From: Syntrophorhabdaceae bacterium
Lineage (GTDB): Bacteria; Desulfobacterota; Syntrophorhabdia; Syntrophorhabdales; Syntrophorhabdaceae
NCBI GenBank assembly: GCA_017992765.1
Contig: JAGOOA010000002.1
Span: 85,626-119,119 of the forward strand
DNA length: 33,494 nt
Direction: 5' to 3'
The notes under the pieces are model-generated. The model did not search any database. It was not told the DNA's origin and worked only from the letters and a program-made list of their open reading frames with translations. The position numbers and the translations under genes are program-made. This document shows, one piece after another, positions 14,655 to 23,624 of this stretch (the stretch's first letter is position 1; each line of letters starts with the position of its first letter).

Positions 14655-17144
14655 CTACTCCTCCCTGATCTGTATTTGCGGATAGGTCCGGTAGACCTTC
14701 CATATGGGATATATTGATGCGCCGATGCTCGCTGCTATGGCTGTAATGGCTGCGATGAGATAGGGATCGAAGGTAAAGCGGTAAAAGATCGTCCAGTTGA
14801 AGCTCCGCAGGTTGATGACCTTGATGAGTATCAGCGCCAGCGCAGTACCTACGCCGGTGCTCATGAGGAAGCTTACAAGACCCATCCCTATCCCTTCAAA
14901 AAGCGTCATCCCTGCGATCTGGCGGACAGAAAAACCAAGGGCGCGGTAGATGCCGAACTCGCGCCGCCTTTCAACGAAGAGCGTCATAAGGGCGCCGGCT
15001 ATCCCGAAAAAGGCGACGATGATCGCAAGGACCCTCATCGACCTCGTGACCGCAAAGGTATTATCAAAGACGGAAAGTATCGTGTTGTGAAGCTCGCTCC
15101 TGGTCGCAACGGGCAGGTTCCTTCCCTGCGCCCGCTTCTTTACCTCCGCGATCACCTTCTCCCGATCCGGATATTTGGGGTCGACGAAGACGCCGAGGCT
15201 GTTGATGGTGCGGTCCTTGAAGTGCCGTATATATGTCGAACGGTCCATCATGATCAGGCCGTGCTCGGTCGTGTAGTCATAGAATATTGCCGTTACGGGA
15301 AATTGGACCGCCCCCTCTATCCCCTCGATGGTGACTGCATCGCCCTTCTTTACATTGAAGCGCCGGGAAAAGCTCTCGGAGATGATGACCGACCCCTGCT
15401 TCACCGGTTCCCAGTTCTCGTTGCCGCCGCTCACCCAGCCGAATTGGGTAAATCGCTGGAGGATCGAGGCATTGATCGCCGTGATGTAGGCCGGTATGCC
15501 CCGGTATGTGACCTGAACGTTCCTGTAGGCATCGACGCCGCCTATGCCCGGCATCCCCTTCAGCTCCTCATAAAAGTCCTCAGGCACATCTATGTCACCT
15601 TTTGTGGAGACATACAATTCCCCTTTAAGCTGGCTGTTCATCCACCAGATAAGGGAATATCGGAAGCTCTCTATCATCGATCCCAGGCCGATGGACATGG
15701 AAAGGGCCACCATGAACGCAGCTATGGCGACAGCGGTACGCCCCATGTTCTTCCGGACATTGGCGACGGCAAGCTTGCCCTGAACCCCCCCGACCCTTGA
15801 AAAGAGCCATCGAAGCGCCGGGGCCACGAACATCACCGTAAGCCCGGTAAAAAGGCTGACGCCGAGGAGGAATATGAAGGTGCCCGCATATCCCACATAC
15901 ACGTGATAGAAGGAGAACACGAGGAAGACGGCGGCCGCGCACAGGACCACGATGCCGGTGAGGGCAACCTTCCCCGCCTTCTTTGTTCCGCCCTTATAAG
16001 CAACCCTGCCCCTGATCGCCTTCACTGGTTCAATGAGGATAAGCTCAATGAGGGGTGCAACGGCGCCCAGCAGGCTTGCGATGCAGCCGAGGGCGATGCC
16101 TGCGGCGAGGGTCAGCAATGACCAAGGCTGCGGCGAGGGCTTGAGGAAAAAATAGAGCGTGCTTATGGTGCTTCCCACGATCTCCGTAAGGAAGCGGCTC
16201 AGTATATGGCCAAAGACCGCCCCCATCGCCCCGCCCAGTATCCCAAAGAGAAGTATCTCGGCAAGAAAGGCGGCTACGACCTCATGGCGCCGGGCTCCGA
16301 GGCTCCTTAAGACGCCGGCATCCCTCCTGCGGCTGACCACAGCGAACATTGCAGTATTGTAGATAAGGAATGTCCCGACAAAAAGGGCAAGAAGCGACAG
16401 GGCCTGGAGATTGAGCTTGAAGGCATAAAGGAGGGCGGCCAGGGTCTCCTGACGCTGCCTTTTCGATTCGATCCTGAAGCCATGCTCCCAGCGGGAGCGG
16501 AACGCTGCCTCGTCGTTGACGATGAGGTCGATGCGGTCTATCGACCCCTTGAGGTCGAATATCTTCTGGGCGTTCAGTATATCCACGAGGATGAGAGGCT
16601 CGCCTGAAGGGTTCGTGAAGGTGCCGGTCACGTTGAAGGCGCCCTGCGATGTCTCGAAGCGGCTCCCCGGCTGCAGCCTAAGCTGCGCAGCGAGATTTGA
16701 GTCGATCAGAACGGAACGATCGTCAGTAAAAAAAGAGAAGGGATCTTCTTTGGCGCCCCGTCGCCTTTCAGCAAAATAGGCACGGTAGATCTCCGGCCGG
16801 ATGTTTCTGTCGAGGAACGGATCTATGCCGAGGACGCGGACCGCATCGCTGTCTTTCAGCCTTACGCGGCGGTCGATAACGGGGGCAAAAAAGTCAACGG
16901 AGGGGTCCTGCGCGAACTTTGCGAGCAGCCCTTCGTCTATCGGTCCTGCAGGCCGCTCAATAAGGTGCGTAGAGCTTCCCCTGAGGAACTCTACGGCCTT
17001 GCTGAAGCTGGAAAGCGCTGATCGCGCAGAAAGGCCCATGCCGATGACCGCCGCTACGCCGCAGGCGATGCCAAGAAGTTGAAGTATGCTTAAGCTGCGC
17101 CTTTTGAGAAGATAACGAAGGAAGGCCTTTACGACGATCTTCAA
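14655..17144 (-). CDS. MacB/FtsX-type ABC transporter permease
   Basis: The 829-residue permease has two FtsX-like halves. The first helix (about 17-40, [20 protein letters not shown]) leads to a large periplasmic MacB-PCD-type domain. Three helices follow (about 240-400), then a hydrophobic linker. A second periplasmic domain ([23 protein letters not shown]) and three C-terminal helices (about 700-820) complete the protein. Such proteins do not carry substrates through the bilayer but extract lipids or lipoproteins, or act mechanically across it. The TTG start at 17144 is chosen because it overlaps the ATPase stop (TTGA). The region upstream of it in the same frame is out-of-frame ATPase sequence. 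The lipocalin gene follows after eight bases. Confidence 0.9.
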   Translation of the reverse strand: MKIVVKAFLRYLLKRRSLSILQLLGIACGVAAVIGMGLSARSALSSFSKAVEFLRGSSTHLIERPAGPIDEGLLAKFAQDPSVDFFAPVIDRRVRLKDSDAVRVLGIDPFLDRNIRPEIYRAYFAERRRGAKEDPFSFFTDDRSVLIDSNLAAQLRLQPGSRFETSQGAFNVTGTFTNPSGEPLILVDILNAQKIFDLKGSIDRIDLIVNDEAAFRSRWEHGFRIESKRQRQETLAALLYAFKLNLQALSLLALFVGTFLIYNTAMFAVVSRRRDAGVLRSLGARRHEVVAAFLAEILLFGILGGAMGAVFGHILSRFLTEIVGSTISTLYFFLKPSPQPWSLLTLAAGIALGCIASLLGAVAPLIELILIEPVKAIRGRVAYKGGTKKAGKVALTGIVVLCAAAVFLVFSFYHVYVGYAGTFIFLLGVSLFTGLTVMFVAPALRWLFSRVGGVQGKLAVANVRKNMGRTAVAIAAFMVALSMSIGLGSMIESFRYSLIWWMNSQLKGELYVSTKGDIDVPEDFYEELKGMPGIGGVDAYRNVQVTYRGIPAYITAINASILQRFTQFGWVSGGNENWEPVKQGSVIISESFSRRFNVKKGDAVTIEGIEGAVQFPVTAIFYDYTTEHGLIMMDRSTYIRHFKDRTINSLGVFVDPKYPDREKVIAEVKKRAQGRNLPVATRSELHNTILSVFDNTFAVTRSMRVLAIIVAFFGIAGALMTLFVERRREFGIYRALGFSVRQIAGMTLFEGIGMGLVSFLMSTGVGTALALILIKVINLRSFNWTIFYRFTFDPYLIAAITAIAASIGASIYPIWKVYRTYPQIQIREE

Positions 17145-17833
17145 GGGCCGGAGGCCTCGCAGGATCGGTCTTCCATGACAACGCCGTCCTCCATCTGCAG
17201 GATCCTCCTGGCGTACTGGCAGGTTATCATTGCATGGCTGACCATGATGAGCGTTGTCTGCGTCTGGCGGCACTGGTCGACGAGAAGGTCAAGGATATGC
17301 GTCCCGGTGTGCGTATCAAGGTTGCCCGTGGGCTCGTCGGCGAGGATGATGGAAGGTTTTTTGACGAGGGCCCGTGCGATCGCCACGCGCTGCTGCTCTC
17401 CGCCGGAGAGTTCGTGCGGATAGCGATCCTCCTTTCCCGCGAGCCCCACCGACGCAAGCGCCGTCCTGGCAGCAGCGGGGTCTGGCCGCCCTGCAAGCTC
17501 AAGGGACAGAAAAACATTTTCAAAGGCAGTAAGGGTTGGAAGGAGGTTAAAGAATTGAAAGACAAAGCCAAGGCGGCTTCGCCGGAATTCCGTTCTTCCT
17601 CGTTCTCCCAGGGCCTCGAGGTCCTGCCCTTCTATCTCGATCCTGCCCCGCGTGGGCCTGTCGAGCCCCGCTAGGAGATTTAAGAGCGTCGTCTTGCCTG
17701 AGCCGCTTTTCCCGAAGAGGGCAACGATATCACCGGCAGCCACTTCGAGGTTTGTCCCCCGGAGCGCCGGCTCGCCCTGCTCGTCATCGCCGTAATATTT
17801 CCATAGGTCTGTAACGCGTATAACAGGCTGCAT
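17141..17833 (-). CDS. LolD/MacB-type ABC transporter ATP-binding protein
   Basis: The 230-residue ATPase powers the neighbouring FtsX-like permease. All ABC motifs are present: Walker [10 protein letters not shown] (41-49), Q-loop Gln93 in [18 protein letters not shown], signature LSGGEQQ (142-148), Walker [12 protein letters not shown] (163-173) and the H-loop VSH. The sequence [13 protein letters not shown] is typical of the LolD/FtsE/MacB group. The start is taken at 17833 ([15 protein letters not shown]), which fits family length. An ATG five codons earlier (17848) is possible. The first gene of the three-gene exporter operon, it is preceded by a 180-base spacer with no gene. Confidence 0.93.
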   Translation of the reverse strand: MQPVIRVTDLWKYYGDDEQGEPALRGTNLEVAAGDIVALFGKSGSGKTTLLNLLAGLDRPTRGRIEIEGQDLEALGERGRTEFRRSRLGFVFQFFNLLPTLTAFENVFLSLELAGRPDPAAARTALASVGLAGKEDRYPHELSGGEQQRVAIARALVKKPSIILADEPTGNLDTHTGTHILDLLVDQCRQTQTTLIMVSHAMITCQYARRILQMEDGVVMEDRSCEASGP

Positions 17834-18016
17834 GCCTAAAAAAAACATATTTTTCCGGAAATGGCAACCGGGCCGGAGCAAAAAAGATATCCGGCCGCCA
17901 ATACCCGCGCTCCAATGAAGCCCCAATACCCAATCAGGACGGGCGCGCCCTCCGTTGTGCAACGGGGTCGCCTTCTTCAGGTATTACCCCGGTTATTGAC
18001 GATCTAATGTTGAGCA

Positions 18017-19135
18017 TTACCGCTTCGAGTCGGCTGCCTCCTGGCATATCCTTTCCATCGCTGTTGCGTTTTTTTCGATGGTAAAGCTCTCAAGCTTTGA
18101 CCTGGCGGCCGCACCCATGGAGCGTATTCGCTCCCTGTCCAGCAATGCCTTTATCGCCGATGCAAGGCTGCCGACGTCCCTCGGTTCGTCGATGACATAG
18201 CCCTCGTTTTCAGAGATGAGCGTTGCCGCGCCGTTCCATTTCGTTGTTATTGTCGGAAGCCCCGATGCCATGGACTCCATCGTTGTCAGCGAACAGGCGT
18301 CGTAGAAGGTAGGGTGCACGAGTATATGGGCATCGCGGTAGACATTCTCCGGCGCCGAAGATTCTCCGAGAAAGGTCACGTTGCCCGCTATGTTCAATGC
18401 GGCTATCATTTTTGTATATCTTTCTTTTCTCCCCCTGCCCATAACCATGAGGTGGAAATCATTTGTCTCCTTTGAAACCTCACCAAGTGCGGAAAGGAGC
18501 GGGGAAAGGCCTTTAAGCCTGAAGTTCCCTGCCGAGAAGAGTATCCTCGGTACGCCCCCGGGCATCGCTGCCGCAGGCCTGAAGCGTTCCGTATCCACGC
18601 CGTTATACACGACATCTATGCTTTCGCCGGCCAGGTTATAGTGCCCGGACATATGCCCTTTTATCATATCTGAGATGGCAACGATCCTGGAATATCTTTT
18701 GCTCCTTATAGGGAATTCTTCAATCCATCGCTGCATCATCTGATTAACGCTTCTCTTCAAAAGGAATGCCTTCGTTGAACGTTCCCGCGGGTCGTCGTAG
18801 CTCTCGATCTCCCTTTCCATCCAGACTCTCTGTACGCCGCCGTGGCTCTGGTACACGTCAAGATCAAGGGTATTCCCGAAGCCAAGCATCACATCAAGCT
18901 TAAAGAACCTGGCATACTTCCTGTGGTTCAGCGCGAACGACAGGTTCCTGAGCCAGCGGGGGAAGGGCATTGTGTTGAACCTTACCAGGTTTATACCGGG
19001 CACTTCCATTCCCATCGAGCAGAAGACAAAGATCTCATGCCCTCTCCGGCTCAGGATCGTGGCGAGGTCATATGCATATCGTTCTGCGCCGCCTTTTTTC
19101 GGATTAAAATTATAGACCGCTATGCCTATCTTCAT
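18017..19135 (-). CDS. family-4 glycosyltransferase (WaaG-like)
   Basis: The 372-residue cytoplasmic GT-B enzyme transfers a sugar from a nucleotide donor to a growing glycan, probably lipopolysaccharide core. The N-terminal Rossmann half begins MKIGIAVYNFNPKKGGAERY, with the GGAER acceptor-side motif of WaaG-like enzymes. The donor half has VYNGVDTERF, RILFSAGNFRLKGLSPLLSAL and the late HPTFYDACSLTTMESMASGLP block containing the Glu that contacts the nucleotide sugar. It stands alone between the exporter operon and a repeat-filled spacer. The exact sugar and linkage cannot be told. Confidence 0.9.
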   Translation of the reverse strand: MKIGIAVYNFNPKKGGAERYAYDLATILSRRGHEIFVFCSMGMEVPGINLVRFNTMPFPRWLRNLSFALNHRKYARFFKLDVMLGFGNTLDLDVYQSHGGVQRVWMEREIESYDDPRERSTKAFLLKRSVNQMMQRWIEEFPIRSKRYSRIVAISDMIKGHMSGHYNLAGESIDVVYNGVDTERFRPAAAMPGGVPRILFSAGNFRLKGLSPLLSALGEVSKETNDFHLMVMGRGRKERYTKMIAALNIAGNVTFLGESSAPENVYRDAHILVHPTFYDACSLTTMESMASGLPTITTKWNGAATLISENEGYVIDEPRDVGSLASAIKALLDRERIRSMGAAARSKLESFTIEKNATAMERICQEAADSKR

Positions 19136-19218
19136 GAAGCTCCACGTTCAGTTCAAGGGAAATCTGCCTGCTGTAAATCTACAATACTTGGGGAAATAAA
19201 TAAAGGTGCAAATACACC

Positions 19219-19331
19219 AGCGATCAGCTATCAGCGTCGATTATCGATCATCGATTACCGGGTGACGAGTATTCAGCGACGAGCATCCTCTCTCTTCGCC
19301 CTCAGCTCTCTGCTCTCAGCTCTCTGCTGTA
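19219..19331. repeat. degenerate word repeats (GATCAGCTATCAGC and CTCAGCTCTCTGC themes)
   Basis: The spacer between the divergent glycosyltransferase and methyltransferase genes has CGATCAGCTATCAGC, followed by ATCGATCATCGATTACCG and then CTCAGCTCTCTGCTCTCAGC (19301-19320). The first theme resembles TTCATGGCTGATAGCTCATGG at 27971-27991 in part. The second is the inverse of the GAGAGC theme at 5611-5645. Confidence 0.55.
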
Positions 19332-19399
19332 TTGCTTGCCGAACTTTTCCTTAAGGAGCAGGGATATTATTTATTCCTCTTCTATGATAGATTATTAAT

Positions 19400-20119
19400 A
19401 TGGTTCAACGAACCTTCAGCACGCTGCTTTCTCTCATAATGGTATGTGTCTTCTTAAGCGGTGTAGTCCACGCTGCCGATGCGTTCGCCGCGCGAAGACA
19501 GGAGATGGTGAAAAAGGATATCGAGTCCCGCGGGGTCAGGGACAAGAAGGTGCTCGACGCCATGATGAAAGTGCCCAGGCACCTTTTCGTGGATAAGCTC
19601 CAGGCAGACAGGGCATACAACGACCACCCCCTGCCGATAGGCGAAGGCCAGACAATATCGCAGCCCTACGTCGTTGCCCTCATGACAGAAGCGGTGTCGT
19701 TGAAGGGCGCGGAGCGGGTCCTCGAGATAGGTACCGGGTCGGGCTACCAGGCCGCAATCCTCGGGGAGATAGCCGGCGAGGTTTATACGATCGAGATCAA
19801 AAAGGGCCTTTATGAAATTGTGCGGGACAGGCTGAAGGGGCTGGGGTACGGCAATGTCCATGTAAGGCACGGTGACGGCTATTTCGGGTGGGAGGAGCAT
19901 GCGCCCTTCGACGTCATTATGGTCACCGCATCTGCAAACCATATCCCGCCGCCGCTCCTTGCCCAGTTGAAGGAAGGCGGCCGCCTTATCATCCCGCTCG
20001 GCAGCACGGTCTTTTATCAGACCCTTACCCTCGTGAAAAAAGAGAAGGGCAAATTCCCCATAAAAGAGCTGGGCGGCGTCGCCTTCGTGCCCATGACAGG
20101 ACAGGTGCGGAAGAAATAG
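19400..20119 (+). CDS. pcm: exported protein-L-isoaspartate O-methyltransferase
   Basis: The 239-residue enzyme starts repair of age-damaged aspartyl/asparaginyl residues by methylating L-isoaspartate with S-adenosylmethionine. The family signature is complete: [23 protein letters not shown] (about 73-95), SAM-binding [13 protein letters not shown] (107-119), and [20 protein letters not shown]. Unlike cytosolic Pcm, it begins with a clear signal peptide (about residues 1-25, [18 protein letters not shown]). That predicts a periplasmic or secreted enzyme. Such exported versions are known in Gram-negative genomes, but their methyl donor supply is not obvious. No ribosome site is evident right before the ATG; AAGGAG lies about 40 bases upstream. 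Confidence 0.92.
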   Translation: MVQRTFSTLLSLIMVCVFLSGVVHAADAFAARRQEMVKKDIESRGVRDKKVLDAMMKVPRHLFVDKLQADRAYNDHPLPIGEGQTISQPYVVALMTEAVSLKGAERVLEIGTGSGYQAAILGEIAGEVYTIEIKKGLYEIVRDRLKGLGYGNVHVRHGDGYFGWEEHAPFDVIMVTASANHIPPPLLAQLKEGGRLIIPLGSTVFYQTLTLVKKEKGKFPIKELGGVAFVPMTGQVRKK

Positions 20120-20148
20120 TCTATTTCAACGAGAAATTTCTCATATGA

Positions 20149-20745
20149 TCATCTCATCAGCCGGCGCATCGAATAATTGTAAGAGATAATCTGCCAGACG
20201 ATCAGCATCAGTATAATCGTTGTGCCGGAAACAGGCAGACCTCTGTAAGAGAATATGTCCTGTCTTTGGATCGTATCTTCCGGTCTATCCTGTTTGTCAT
20301 ATTTCAGCAAATCGAAGCCGAGGCCCAATGTAACAAATCCTGTTTTGCCGTCAACGGCCTTTTCCGGCGGCACCCTATAGATGGAAACATGAAAACAGGA
20401 GAGGCAAAAGAGAAGGATCAGAAAGGCTATGGAAGTCAAAAATGCTGTCTTGGCGGCCTTTCCCGTCAATATGGCTTCGCGTTCGTCACGTTCCCGTATG
20501 AATGTGATCTTGCCTATCACATGGTTCCGAAAGGACCCGGAAACCATCAACCGGATACTCAGATAGACGGAAATCACCATCCACAGCGCAAAACCAAGCC
20601 CCGCGAAACTGTTCAGGAACCTACTGTAGCCACTGTTATGGTTGACCATTCCCGCGCTGTAACAGTAAGCAAAAACAGCAAGAATAGCGATTACGGGGAG
20701 CCCACGCAAAAAAACCTTCAACAGCATTGAGTCAAATTTCTTCAT
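20149..20745 (-). CDS. membrane protein paired with HTH regulator
   Basis: The 198-residue protein has about four membrane helices (around 12-30, 45-68, 100-118 and 172-190). A charged cytoplasmic loop, IGKITFIRERDEREAILTGKAAK, follows the second. The ERDEREAxxxGKAAK pattern resembles small DUF2178-type membrane proteins that commonly sit beside an HTH gene. I infer that class but cannot prove it. The ATG overlaps the stop of the upstream HTH gene by four bases, so the two are co-translated. A regulatory or sensing partnership is likely; the signal is unknown. Confidence 0.7.
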   Translation of the reverse strand: MKKFDSMLLKVFLRGLPVIAILAVFAYCYSAGMVNHNSGYSRFLNSFAGLGFALWMVISVYLSIRLMVSGSFRNHVIGKITFIRERDEREAILTGKAAKTAFLTSIAFLILLFCLSCFHVSIYRVPPEKAVDGKTGFVTLGLGFDLLKYDKQDRPEDTIQRQDIFSYRGLPVSGTTIILMLIVWQIISYNYSMRRLMR

Positions 20746-20972
20746 TCTATCTCCTCCTCAACCGAAAAGATCGTATGTATATCTCTTTTAAAGTAACGCG
20801 CGATGCGAAACGCCAACTCAAGTGAAGGGTTGTAGTTGCCCCCTTCGATTGCTACAATGGTCGCCCGTGTCACTCCGACCTCCTTCGCGAGTTGTTCTTG
20901 TGTTATCCGTTGCTCAGCGCGGAGAACGTGCAGGCGATTGACCACCTTTAGCTGCGGGAGTGATTTAGACAT
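20742..20972 (-). CDS. small XRE-family HTH transcriptional regulator
   Basis: The 76-residue protein is almost entirely one Cro/CI-type helix-turn-helix (VNRLHVLRAEQRITQEQLAKEVGVTRATIVAIEGG then NYNPSLELAFRIARYF). It resembles the small regulators that control a neighbouring membrane protein. The ATG at 20972 has a good AGGAAG ribosome site on the minus strand, about seven bases away, so the longer in-frame version starting at 21017 is less likely. A promoter with an embedded 12-base palindrome lies directly upstream, which suggests self-regulation. Its stop overlaps the start of the membrane protein (ATGA). Confidence 0.88.
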   Translation of the reverse strand: MSKSLPQLKVVNRLHVLRAEQRITQEQLAKEVGVTRATIVAIEGGNYNPSLELAFRIARYFKRDIHTIFSVEEEIE

Positions 20973-20996
20973 TATTAACTTCCTACCTTTTAGATA

Positions 20997-21025
20997 AAAG
21001 TATACTTTATTATACATTATGTCAA
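20997..21025 (-). promoter_or_regulatory. promoter with AAAGTATACTTT palindrome for the HTH gene
   Basis: On the minus strand TTGACA (21025-21020) is followed 15 bases later by TATACT (21004-20999). The perfect palindrome AAAGTATACTTT (20997-21008) covers the -10 box, a typical place for an autorepressor to bind. The spacing is slightly short. Confidence 0.5.
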
Positions 21026-21150
21026 GTTAATTTATCATTTCGAGCCTTCCGATCCTCTGTGTTGAATTTAATAATCCCTGATGTTTCACCAGGACGAGCA
21101 CCTGTGTGGGTATGTCCATTCCCTGGGCTCACGTCGTTCCTTCTTCGCGA

Positions 21151-21220
21151 CCCACCCGCCGGGTGGGTGCCCCGGCCCGAAGAGACTCCCCCTCGCGCCT
21201 CACGCCTTACGACTTACGGG
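21151..21220. repeat. GC hairpin and CTCACGCCTTACGACTTACGG repeat
   Basis: CCCACCC (21151-21157) and GGGTGGG (21161-21167) form a seven-base stem without a T-run on either strand. The words CGCGCCTCACGCC and TTACGACTTACGGG (21190-21220) then lie right at the 3' end of the spermidine-synthase-like gene. Near copies are at 14569-14605 and 32131-32159. Confidence 0.5.
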
Positions 21221-21221
21221 T

Positions 21222-23612
21222 TCAGATGTTTGAACGTTTCAATGAGCACACTGCCAACGCTGCGGCGTACAGTGCTGCTGCAAGGATGAGGAGGGCCTTC
21301 AGACCGTATGCCACGGCGATCGTTGATGCGAGGACAGGACCGATGACCGATGCGGCGCCGTTCATCGCGTAGGCGAGTGGGATCGCAGTACGGTTTTTCC
21401 CCAGAAACCTGCGTATCCCGAAGGGAAAGAAAAATCCGAGGAATATCCCGATGGGAGCGATAAAGACAAAACTATACTGCCACAACACAACCTTCTGGAA
21501 AAAGACTGCGCAGCATATCAACAAGAGCGGCAGGAGATACATGAAGGGCATCGGTCGCCTTTCAGTTACAAAACCGCCCATCATGCTCCCGGCGCCGGCG
21601 CTCAGAAGCAGAGTCACCAGAACCGCGGAGAGGGCCGCGGCCGGAGACCCCAGAGGCAGTATCATGGTGTGAAGAAAATATACCTCGACGAACATGAACG
21701 CAAAACCGATGAGAACAAAATAACACGCCGTATATATAGTAAAGGTCCGGATCCTTTTTGACAAAAAGGTTGCCGCAAAGATCGCCAACGCAACGAGCGC
21801 AAGGAACACAAGAAGGAAAGGCAGCATCATGCCTTCGTGGAGGAAATAGGCCCACTTCCGTCCGGACAGCATGTAGACCTCTTGTATCTTACCCGCCTTC
21901 ATAAAATAATTGAAAAACGGCCTGTCATCCGTTGTGGGACGGATATCGAAGGAATAGCCGCGGACGATCTCTTCTCTTTTCCCTTTATCTGCGAGGCTGC
22001 CCAGGAGCCCTCCGTAATCGAGACCCTCTATGAAACGCGCCTTCCCTTCAGGAGACGGATAGACGATATCGAATTGATTTGCATTCAAAAAATCCCTCAT
22101 TGTCCTGTCTTCATCCTTTGTAAATCCCAATGGTTTTACGAGGAAGTTCATTGTATCCCAGGTCCTGAACACGACAAGCCGCCTTTCGGGACCGCCCGGG
22201 GCGAGGCCGTCAAGCGCCTGCATGATGTTATTGAAGATCCGCAACTCGTAGCGCGGCGGGGGCAGCACAAAGACCTGGATATAGAGCATCCCTCCCCGGC
22301 GCATATTGGCAAGATAATATTGGATAGCGTCGACGGTCGCATTGTAATCCTCTGCGAGGCCGAAGGTGCCTGCCGGAAAAAAGCCGGTCTCGGATAGACA
22401 GACTACGTCGACCTTTCCGGGCAGGTCTTTCATCAACCTCCTTCCGGAAACCCCGTACAGGTTCATTCTGTGGAGGCCCCCTTTTTCATAGCTGCCGCGA
22501 AGAAGCCTCAGCACCGAGAGGTTTGTCTCAGCCTTATACACCGTTTCTGCGCCGAAATAATAGGGCGTGAGCACGTCAACGCTGCCCTTCACCCCTGCGA
22601 CAAGGACTACCGGCGAGCCTTTCATGATAAAAGGCAGGGCAGAGGGAATATGCTTAAGAAATTCGTAGGTCTTTGTTCCCTTCTCATCCAGAAGAACGCC
22701 TGTAATATCCCCGTCAATCGCAATGCCAAGCCCTCCCGGCACCGGTTTTTGATATCCAAGGGACAATCCGGGGGCGAACTTCATCCTCGGGTTCGAGAAG
22801 ACATCGAGCCTCGCGTGCGATGTGTCGATGGTCTTAACGAGGCGCGCATCGTCATCCTTTAATGCCTGCATAAGACCTTTATAGGGAGATATCTCAAGGG
22901 CAATGGTCCCGGACAGAACAGGCAGGCAGAGGATCAGGGGCGGGAGCGCATAGGCGGTCCTGAGGACCACCTTTCCGGTTTTGAAGAACAGGAGGAGGGA
23001 AAGCATCGCGGTGGACACCATGATAATGCATTCTGTATCTGCATGATTTAACAAAAACATCGCCAGGGCGATGCCCCCTGCAGCGCCGGTAAGGTCTGCG
23101 GCATATACCCTGTTCACCTTATCTGAGAAGCGATAGAGGGCTGACGACAGGATCACGCCGTATAGAAAGAACGGCACGGACTGCGAAAGGATAAAGAGAA
23201 TAAGGTAGAGGAACTGCATATCTTCCCAGAGCGCCCTGTAGTTGTCAAAGGGAATGGCCGCGGAGATGATAAAGGTAAGGGGATAAGAAAGCGCGAGGAT
23301 GAAAACATAGAAGGTGAGAAGGCGAGAAGAGCGGAAGATGAGAGGATGAGAGGATGAGAGGATGTGAAAAGTTTCCTCCCCTCCGATCCCCTGTTCCTCT
23401 TCTTTTCTGCTCTTCTGATCTTCTGCTCCTCTTATCCTTTGCTCTACGAAGTATGCAAAGATGCCGCCCAGCACAAGACCGAGCATGGAGACGCTGATGA
23501 TCAGCGACGCGTAGTGGTAGGAAAACCTGATGGAGAATATCCGTATGAGGGCGATCTCAAAGGCAAGAACGGTAAGAGACGAAAAAAAGATAACCAGATA
23601 AGGAGGGCTCAT
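21222..23612 (-). CDS. membrane-embedded spermidine-synthase-like protein
   Basis: The 796-residue protein is a fusion of transporter-like membrane helices with a soluble spermidine-synthase-like (Rossmann) domain. About eight helices occupy residues 1-240. The soluble part spans about 250-590 (VVLVAGVKGSVDVLTPYYFGAETVY and VDVVCLSETGF), and about seven more helices follow. The strict catalytic Asp pattern of true aminopropyltransferases is not evident, so polyamine synthesis is doubtful. Such fusions are known but not well understood. Residues 60-98 (RGAEDQKSRKEEEQG and onward) are hydrophilic low-complexity sequence encoded by word repeats, inserted between two helices. It is the last gene of the minus-strand glycan cluster. 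Confidence 0.75.
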   Translation of the reverse strand: MSPPYLVIFFSSLTVLAFEIALIRIFSIRFSYHYASLIISVSMLGLVLGGIFAYFVEQRIRGAEDQKSRKEEEQGIGGEETFHILSSSHPLIFRSSRLLTFYVFILALSYPLTFIISAAIPFDNYRALWEDMQFLYLILFILSQSVPFFLYGVILSSALYRFSDKVNRVYAADLTGAAGGIALAMFLLNHADTECIIMVSTAMLSLLLFFKTGKVVLRTAYALPPLILCLPVLSGTIALEISPYKGLMQALKDDDARLVKTIDTSHARLDVFSNPRMKFAPGLSLGYQKPVPGGLGIAIDGDITGVLLDEKGTKTYEFLKHIPSALPFIMKGSPVVLVAGVKGSVDVLTPYYFGAETVYKAETNLSVLRLLRGSYEKGGLHRMNLYGVSGRRLMKDLPGKVDVVCLSETGFFPAGTFGLAEDYNATVDAIQYYLANMRRGGMLYIQVFVLPPPRYELRIFNNIMQALDGLAPGGPERRLVVFRTWDTMNFLVKPLGFTKDEDRTMRDFLNANQFDIVYPSPEGKARFIEGLDYGGLLGSLADKGKREEIVRGYSFDIRPTTDDRPFFNYFMKAGKIQEVYMLSGRKWAYFLHEGMMLPFLLVFLALVALAIFAATFLSKRIRTFTIYTACYFVLIGFAFMFVEVYFLHTMILPLGSPAAALSAVLVTLLLSAGAGSMMGGFVTERRPMPFMYLLPLLLICCAVFFQKVVLWQYSFVFIAPIGIFLGFFFPFGIRRFLGKNRTAIPLAYAMNGAASVIGPVLASTIAVAYGLKALLILAAALYAAALAVCSLKRSNI
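23321..23446. repeat. word repeats inside the coding region (GAGGATGA and CTCTTCTGAT themes)
   Basis: Tandem GATGAGAG words (23337-23363) and CTTTTCTGCTCTTCTGATC plus TTCTGCTCCTCTTATCC (23401-23438) lie within the spermidine-synthase-like gene without breaking its frame. The 12-mer TGCTCTTCTGAT also occurs in the spacer near 26049, and CTTCTGATCTTCT occurs at 14553-14565. Confidence 0.65.
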
Positions 23613-23624
23613 GTGACCCTGGGG

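Noticed and set aside
17951-17964. Small palindrome CCGTTGTGCAACGG before the ABC operon
   Set aside because: It is isolated, with no promoter around it that I could support, so I do not call it an operator.
21151-21167. GC-rich hairpin as terminator of the glycan cluster
   Set aside because: The seven-base stem is not followed by a T-run on either strand.
23321-23446. Possible CRISPR or regular direct-repeat array
   Set aside because: The words are short, degenerate and irregularly spaced, and there are no unique spacers or cas genes.
21222-23612. True spermidine synthase function
   Set aside because: The soluble domain has the fold, but the expected catalytic Asp pattern is not evident, and no other polyamine genes are near.
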